IMG/VR virus record: IMGVR_UViG_3300009071_000044
Location: 1 to 28,321 of that record
Direction: 5' to 3' (one strand)
Source: a virus
Length of the DNA stretch: 28,321 nt
Positions within the stretch are counted from its first letter, which is position 1, and every line of letters begins with the position of its first letter. The position numbers and the translations under genes are program-made. This document shows, piece after piece, positions 23,652 to 28,321 of this stretch. The notes under the pieces are model-generated. The model searched no databases, was not told the DNA's origin, and worked only from the letters and a program-made list of their open reading frames with translations.

Positions 23652-24529
23652 TAGCTAGGATCTCCAAATGGGTTTGATTCGCTGAAGTCTAAGAAGTCTG
23701 TGAATGTAGTTTGGAAATCATCGTTTTGTTCATTATTAGAAATCTTATTATCTTCTGCTATAGTAGTTATAGTATAAGTTGTGTTTGTTCTTGTGTTAAC
23801 AATACTTCCAGGAATAAATTCATGATAGAGTCCATCTGCCGCACCTGCATGAACTAGTGATATTTTATTATTAACAAAGTCCCATGTTGCTAGCTCTCCA
23901 CTCATTGTAGTAGATGGTAATGTTTGTCTAAACACATCTCCTGCTTCAAAATCTTCATCATCAGCAATATTATCTGAAACTGTTAATGTGTAAGTATATG
24001 CATATTTAGTTTCTATATTATCTACATCTACTACGCCGGTATCTAAATCTTCATCATTATATTCAAATAGTTGAGCTCTTAATTTATAAACTGGTAAATT
24101 ACTTAGTTGATAAAAAGGTTGTTCATGTTCTACATGCATAATTTGAAATAATGAACGAGACAGGGGAAGATAGATTAAATCACCTTCTAAAGGTCTCACT
24201 GAATTTATTTCATTATCAACTCTGCCTACTGTTTGCGTCCATCTTCTTCTTGAAACTATGAATGTAGCCTCATCTCTAATTTCAACACCAAACCTAGTAA
24301 ATAAGTCGCCTTCTCCATCAAAACCTTCAACATTCTCAATATACATTTCAATTTTGTAATTTGAATTGAATCTCGCTGGAACTTCATCACCAAGTATTCT
24401 GTCTTCTGCTACAGTATCTCTAGGTAAATAATATAAATCTTGGCCATAAATTTTTAAAGATTCTATGACAATATCTTCATATAAATTTTGTTCTGAACGT
24501 TTACCGTCAGTGAAGTATGGATTTCTCAT
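23651..24529 (-). CDS. gp14: Neck protein gp14
   Basis: gp14 sits below gp13 at the head-tail junction. The 292-aa protein (256 in T4) begins MRNPYFTDGKRSEQNLYEDI and contains IESLKIYGQDLYYLPRDTV, the diagnostic gp14 segment, followed by strand-rich repeats and an acidic C-terminus ending SNPFGDPS. It is flanked by gp13 (1-nt gap) and gp15 (1-nt overlap). Confidence 0.93.
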   Translation of the reverse strand: MRNPYFTDGKRSEQNLYEDIVIESLKIYGQDLYYLPRDTVAEDRILGDEVPARFNSNYKIEMYIENVEGFDGEGDLFTRFGVEIRDEATFIVSRRRWTQTVGRVDNEINSVRPLEGDLIYLPLSRSLFQIMHVEHEQPFYQLSNLPVYKLRAQLFEYNDEDLDTGVVDVDNIETKYAYTYTLTVSDNIADDEDFEAGDVFRQTLPSTTMSGELATWDFVNNKISLVHAGAADGLYHEFIPGSIVNTRTNTTYTITTIAEDNKISNNEQNDDFQTTFTDFLDFSESNPFGDPS

Positions 24530-24530
24530 A

Positions 24531-25286
24531 TTAACCTACAAAAAATGCTGGAGGGAGTTCGTGTTCTAATCTAATTTTTTCTTCAAGCGATTCTATTTCT
24601 GTTATAGCATCTTCAAAAATTTGTCTTCCATTCATTGTTACGCCGCCTGGAAGTTGCATTCCTTCAAACTTAATAAGGTTAGCACCCCATTGTCTTTTTA
24701 TTAATGCAGTGGTATATTTTTTCAGCCACATATCATTATAAACTGAAGTATGGGTATCAGGATCTACAGTTTGATAAACTTCAGCTACAATATAATCACC
24801 TTCTTTTATATCTTTATCTGCAAAATCTCCATGAATATAAAGCCTGTTTTGTCTTCTAGCAAAATTAACTATAGGCGCACCATTTAATTTCATATCTAAT
24901 AAAGATAAGTATTGTTGCATTTGTTCATAATAAGCTAAATCACCAGCCCAGTTTTGCAAATCTGCTATGTCATTTAACATCATTTGATATTTAATATCAA
25001 AAAAATTCATTGAGTTATTAAATGAGCTTGAAAGAGGAAAAAGTCTTTGTACATAAAGTATATCTGCAGAGATTGGAATATACTCATTAGTAACATCAGA
25101 TGCAGTAACTTGATGTTTTAAATATGTTTTAAATGTGGCGTCTGAATGAAATTCTTGATAATATTGAATAGCTTCATCAACGCGATCTTCTATTTGATCT
25201 ACATCTACATTAATTTCAATAACAGGATCACCCAATTTCCTTAAAGAATAATCAATTAAATCATTTCTACTTGCAGGACTGGCCAT
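24531..25286 (-). CDS. gp13: Neck protein gp13
   Basis: gp13 completes the head-tail connector. The 251-aa protein (309 in T4) starts MASPASRNDLIDYSLRKLG, with VDVDQIEDRVDEAIQYYQEF following; both are hallmarks of the gp13 family. KKYTTALIKRQWGANLIKF is a second conserved stretch. SD GGAG precedes ATG 25286 and a late promoter lies 30 nt upstream. It opens the long virion operon. Confidence 0.95.
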   Translation of the reverse strand: MASPASRNDLIDYSLRKLGDPVIEINVDVDQIEDRVDEAIQYYQEFHSDATFKTYLKHQVTASDVTNEYIPISADILYVQRLFPLSSSFNNSMNFFDIKYQMMLNDIADLQNWAGDLAYYEQMQQYLSLLDMKLNGAPIVNFARRQNRLYIHGDFADKDIKEGDYIVAEVYQTVDPDTHTSVYNDMWLKKYTTALIKRQWGANLIKFEGMQLPGGVTMNGRQIFEDAITEIESLEEKIRLEHELPPAFFVG

Positions 25287-25315
25287 AGTTTTCTCCGCTT
25301 AAAAGTATCTTATGA

Positions 25316-27904
25316 CTATTTATAAGATTTTGTTGGTCTAAAAACTCTTTGTCCAATATGATCACACATTAAACTTGTATCTGCCCAAACTTCAAATCCA
25401 TTCGCACGAGCCTTTTGACAAAAATAAGTATCTTCTGATATAGTGTTTTTATGATCTATCGCAGGCTTATATAAGAAATGAGGATATTCTAATGTTTTAT
25501 AAACCTCACCTTTAACTAAAACGCAACCAAATCCACACCCACCAACTTGAACTAAACCATGTGGCAACGCGGCGAGTACTGCGTGATCTAAGCCTCCAGT
25601 ATGTGGATTATCTAAAAATATTTCAGGTGTGTTGTTTTCGTTTCTTTGAACATATACACCAGAAACAACATCTTTGTCATATGATATTAATTTTTCTAAT
25701 GTGTCATTTGGTAATATTATATCTGAATCTACGTGTAATACAAAATCATAGTGTTTACCCCATTCAGCTATTAAGTTTCTTATTTGATCTACTTGATAAC
25801 CATAGAAAAATTCTAATTGAGTTTCGTATCCATTTGGAACTCTTAAATCATATATAGATTTAAAAGTATCAGATTCAATATTTTTATTTGTTGGTACTGC
25901 AATCAGTATTCTTTTCAAATCAAATTCCTTTTTATATGAAACAGAAGCATTTTTATTTTGTTCTATTGTATTCACTTTATAATCGTTTAGAGGATTTACA
26001 TCATTATAATAACAAACTATTTCTTTTACTGCTTTAATTTTTTCGTGGGGAATTTTTTCTATTAGTTCATAAAATAGTGGATTATCCATACCACTCATTA
26101 AAAAATTTCCATCTTCTTTAAAAACTTCTTCATTTAAATCTAAACAGTATTCACCTTTAACAGTTCTTAAATGAGTATAAGGTATTTTCCAGTTAAATAG
26201 ATGTTCCCTGTAAGTTTTATTTTCTTTTACTTTTTTAGGATAATCTTGAGCAACTAATGGAATTTCATCTGCTAAACTCCACATAGATCCATATGTGAAT
26301 TCGTATCCTTCATCGTATAATCTGTTATAATAATCGAATAAAGTATTATTACTAACTAAAAAGTCGTCACCATCTAAAAACATAACAATGTCATCTTTTT
26401 TAACAAACTTTTTAATTGCTTTTAATTGATTTGCAATACACCCTTCTCTTTTAGAATTTCTTATTACGCACCTATTTTTATTTTCCATTATAATAGGTGT
26501 ATCGTCTGATGCATCATCTACTAATACATGAATATAATTATTATAGTCTTGCTGTTCAATTGACCTGCAATGTGTATAAACATAATCATTAGCGTTTCTA
26601 AATGGTGAAACTATTATTATTCTTCTTTCAATTCCAATTTTAGGATGTACGATTAAATCATCTTCATTTACAAACTTTCTTCCGTAAATTCTTGCTACAT
26701 CTCGGTTAATTTTATTAACTTTTTTAAAATCAGTTTTTGGTAAATATTCTTCAACTTTTCTATAAAAGTGTTGTTTCCATTGTAATGCTATAGTAGACCA
26801 TGAATAAATGTCGTTTACTACATCACAATAATTTTGTTTTTGCATAAGTAAATAATCATTATGATAAGCGTCTAATACTAAATCTATAAATTTTTTAGAT
26901 TGTTCTTCTGCATTTATGTAAGGAAATAATCCATTTGGAACTATTGGATAATCAGTTTTATAACATGCTAAATCAATAGCGGTTTCTTCTAAAGCACCAA
27001 AATTATTTGTAATGACCGGTGTCTTATATAAAAGAGATTCTAAAGTTGATATACCAAATGTTTCAGGATATTCAGTTGGATATAACATAAAAGTAGCATT
27101 AGCTAGAATTTCTGCTACCTTTTTTTGTGAAATTACCCCAGTAAAAGATACATCTAAATCGCTATTTTCAAATTCTTTCTGATAACGAATTAAATCCTGT
27201 TCTTGTTTATCAGGCTCAGCTTTATCTGAAAATTTATAAAACCCACCTATTATTGTCAATTTAGCTTCAGGTATTTTTTTCTTTACTTCAGGCCAAATTA
27301 ATTGCAATAATGGATTAAGCCCTTTAGTAACAGCAGATGCATACACAAAATGATTTTTATCTTTTTTAGATAAATCTATTTCATCTATATGTTTGGTCGC
27401 ACCGTTTCTAGTTTGAAAGATATAAGGTTTCATCACTTCAAACATTCTTTTAATATTAAAATGATCACTGGTTGTTGTGTAAACTGTATGAAAATCAGAT
27501 AAAGTAAATAATTGGTGTATTACTCCAGTTTCTAGCAAATTTGGAATAGATTCATCACCCCAAGCAAAAGTGTCGTGTAACCACATAACTCTATACTTCG
27601 AATTCATAACCATATCATGGTATCTTTGAGGCTCAAGAAATGGAATTGTTGTTCTAGAAACTACAGTGATATCAAATCTTTCACTAAAATCTGCTTCACT
27701 ATGATCAACGTATCGTACATTGTCATAGATTCCAGATGAAGAAGTTTCATCATTACAATTATTAAACACAGTAACTTCAAATCCAATTTTTTGAAGTTCT
27801 TTTGCCATCATTACTACAGCATATTCAGATCCACCTAGTCCACGTTTACTAAGTGTTTCACCATCATACACTAAACCTAAAGGATCGATAAATGCAATTT
27901 TCAT
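25316..27904 (-). CDS. Three-domain glycosyltransferase (GT4-GT2-GT-A)
   Basis: An 862-aa fusion of three glycosyltransferase modules. Residues 1-380 form a GT-B, GT4-type domain with GGSE at 24-27 and the E-x7-E motif (Glu281...Glu289 in ETFGISTLE). Residues about 428-640 form a GT-A, GT2-type domain, with VDDAS at 462-466 and the DxD-like DGDD at 511-514. Residues about 664-862 form another GT-A-like domain with DSD at 726-728 and a later SED...WADTSLMCDH segment that may supply acid and metal-binding residues. No signal peptide or membrane segment is seen, so it should act in the cytoplasm. It lies between a fibre-like gene and gp13. The target (fibre protein, virion glycan or host surface sugar) is unknown. 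Confidence 0.9.
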   Translation of the reverse strand: MKIAFIDPLGLVYDGETLSKRGLGGSEYAVVMMAKELQKIGFEVTVFNNCNDETSSSGIYDNVRYVDHSEADFSERFDITVVSRTTIPFLEPQRYHDMVMNSKYRVMWLHDTFAWGDESIPNLLETGVIHQLFTLSDFHTVYTTTSDHFNIKRMFEVMKPYIFQTRNGATKHIDEIDLSKKDKNHFVYASAVTKGLNPLLQLIWPEVKKKIPEAKLTIIGGFYKFSDKAEPDKQEQDLIRYQKEFENSDLDVSFTGVISQKKVAEILANATFMLYPTEYPETFGISTLESLLYKTPVITNNFGALEETAIDLACYKTDYPIVPNGLFPYINAEEQSKKFIDLVLDAYHNDYLLMQKQNYCDVVNDIYSWSTIALQWKQHFYRKVEEYLPKTDFKKVNKINRDVARIYGRKFVNEDDLIVHPKIGIERRIIIVSPFRNANDYVYTHCRSIEQQDYNNYIHVLVDDASDDTPIIMENKNRCVIRNSKREGCIANQLKAIKKFVKKDDIVMFLDGDDFLVSNNTLFDYYNRLYDEGYEFTYGSMWSLADEIPLVAQDYPKKVKENKTYREHLFNWKIPYTHLRTVKGEYCLDLNEEVFKEDGNFLMSGMDNPLFYELIEKIPHEKIKAVKEIVCYYNDVNPLNDYKVNTIEQNKNASVSYKKEFDLKRILIAVPTNKNIESDTFKSIYDLRVPNGYETQLEFFYGYQVDQIRNLIAEWGKHYDFVLHVDSDIILPNDTLEKLISYDKDVVSGVYVQRNENNTPEIFLDNPHTGGLDHAVLAALPHGLVQVGGCGFGCVLVKGEVYKTLEYPHFLYKPAIDHKNTISEDTYFCQKARANGFEVWADTSLMCDHIGQRVFRPTKSYK
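25317..25324 (-). promoter_or_regulatory. Late promoter (TATAAATA) for gp13-gp17
   Basis: Exact late octamer on the minus strand. Its last bases coincide with the TAG stop codon of the glycosyltransferase gene, so promoter and coding sequence overlap. Confidence 0.8.
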
Positions 27905-27923
27905 AATATAAAACCTTATTTAA

Positions 27924-27931
27924 AACTATTT
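27924..27931 (-). promoter_or_regulatory. Degenerate late-promoter-like site before the glycosyltransferase
   Basis: On the minus strand AATAAATA, differing from TATAAATA at the first base, overlaps the region of the stop codon of the glycine-rich gene and lies about 20 nt before the glycosyltransferase ATG. Placement resembles the exact late promoters elsewhere, but the match is imperfect. Confidence 0.3.
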
Positions 27932-27932
27932 A

Positions 27933-28321
27933 TTATACGTTTCCGGTGTTAGTTGCAGGATACGCTCTATCAGCTCCCCAAATGATTCTAACAGCCCCAT
28001 CAGCTCCGTCTCCGCCAAAACCAGTGTAATCATCGTCATCGGCACCACCGCCGCCGCCATATAATCCGCCGTTAGAATTTGAATTTCCTACAGAACCATT
28101 CGCGCCGCCAGATCCACCATTGCCTCCCTGCCCGGAGCCAGGTAACCCGCCCGATGCTCCTTCACCCAAAATACCAACGCCACCACCGCCGCCGCAAGCT
28201 GAGCTTATGCAAGTACCACCAGAGCCACCACCGCCAGATCCTGCTGATCCACCGGTGTTGCTATTTGAGTATGCACCAGCCCCACCATTTCCAGAATAGC
28301 CAGCAGCACCACCACCGGCAC
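27933..28321 (-). CDS. Glycine-rich fibre/adhesin-like protein, C-terminal part
   Basis: The frame is open from the right edge to a TAA at 27933, giving the last about 128 residues of a larger protein; the apparent TTG start at 28169 is internal. It is dominated by Gly with Ser, Asn and Ala in runs (GGGGG, GGSGG), carries two Cys (TCISSAC) and an Asp cluster (DDDDY), then ends in a non-glycine tail, GAVRIIWGADRAYPATNTGNV. Glycine-rich segments of this kind form polyglycine-II bundles in phage tail-fibre adhesins, and the RIIWG...P tail recalls C-termini of marine phage structural proteins. The higher GC of this stretch follows from the Gly codons. Confidence 0.8.
   Translation of the reverse strand, partial: AGGGAAGYSGNGGAGAYSNSNTGGSAGSGGGGSGGTCISSACGGGGGVGILGEGASGGLPGSGQGGNGGSGGANGSVGNSNSNGGLYGGGGGADDDDYTGFGGDGADGAVRIIWGADRAYPATNTGNV

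Noticed and set aside
28166-28169. TTG at 28169 as start of a 78-residue glycine-rich protein
   Set aside because: The frame stays open with the same glycine-rich composition to the window edge, so the true start is outside the window.

Overview
The window is a block of a tailed-phage genome of the T4-like myovirus type. All recognisable genes lie on the minus strand, so the biology reads from base 28321 down to base 1. It is AT-rich, tightly packed (most neighbours overlap by 1-38 nt or are separated by a few nt) and collinear with the T4/cyanophage core. Protein lengths and the gp23-gp3-uvsY-uvsW-gp55-gp47-gp46-gp45-gp44 order fit the marine 'exo-T-even' branch (cyanophages, pelagiphages). 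The host cannot be assigned from this window. No tRNA, integrase, IS element or CRISPR array was seen.

Right part, 28321-13548 (late, virion): the 3' end of a glycine-rich fibre or adhesin-like protein; a very large three-domain glycosyltransferase; then the neck genes gp13, gp14 and gp15, terminase gp16 and gp17, sheath gp18, tube gp19, portal gp20, prohead core gp67 and gp68, prohead protease gp21, scaffold gp22 and major capsid gp23. A strong rho-independent hairpin follows gp23. Exact copies of the T4 late promoter octamer (TATAAATA) sit upstream of gp13, gp18, gp20, gp67 and gp3.

Middle, 13457-9705: gp3 tail completion protein, a sulfotransferase-like gene, then recombination genes uvsY and uvsW and an acidic 141-residue protein of unknown function. 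A 157-bp AT-rich intergenic region at 9548-9704, the longest non-coding stretch in the window, carries a good sigma70-type promoter for gp55 and a candidate promoter on the opposite strand.

Left part, 9547-1 (replication and regulation): gp55 late sigma factor, gp47/gp46 recombination nuclease, gp45 sliding clamp (with an extended -10 promoter), a 62-residue unknown, an FkbM methyltransferase, gp44 clamp loader, DexA exonuclease, an SGNH-hydrolase-like protein, gp62 clamp loader small subunit, RegA translational repressor, a 137-residue unknown, and a partial gene running off the left edge. DNA polymerase gp43, which follows regA in T4, is not in the window.

The logic is coherent: gp45, gp44 and gp62 form the clamp system. 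The clamp serves both replication and, through gp55, late transcription from the TATAAATA sites found here. gp46/47, uvsY and uvsW serve recombination-dependent replication. The most unusual feature is a set of probable carbohydrate or surface-modification genes (glycosyltransferases, FkbM methyltransferase, sulfotransferase-like, SGNH-like, and a possible glycosyltransferase at the left edge) inserted one at a time between otherwise conserved core genes.
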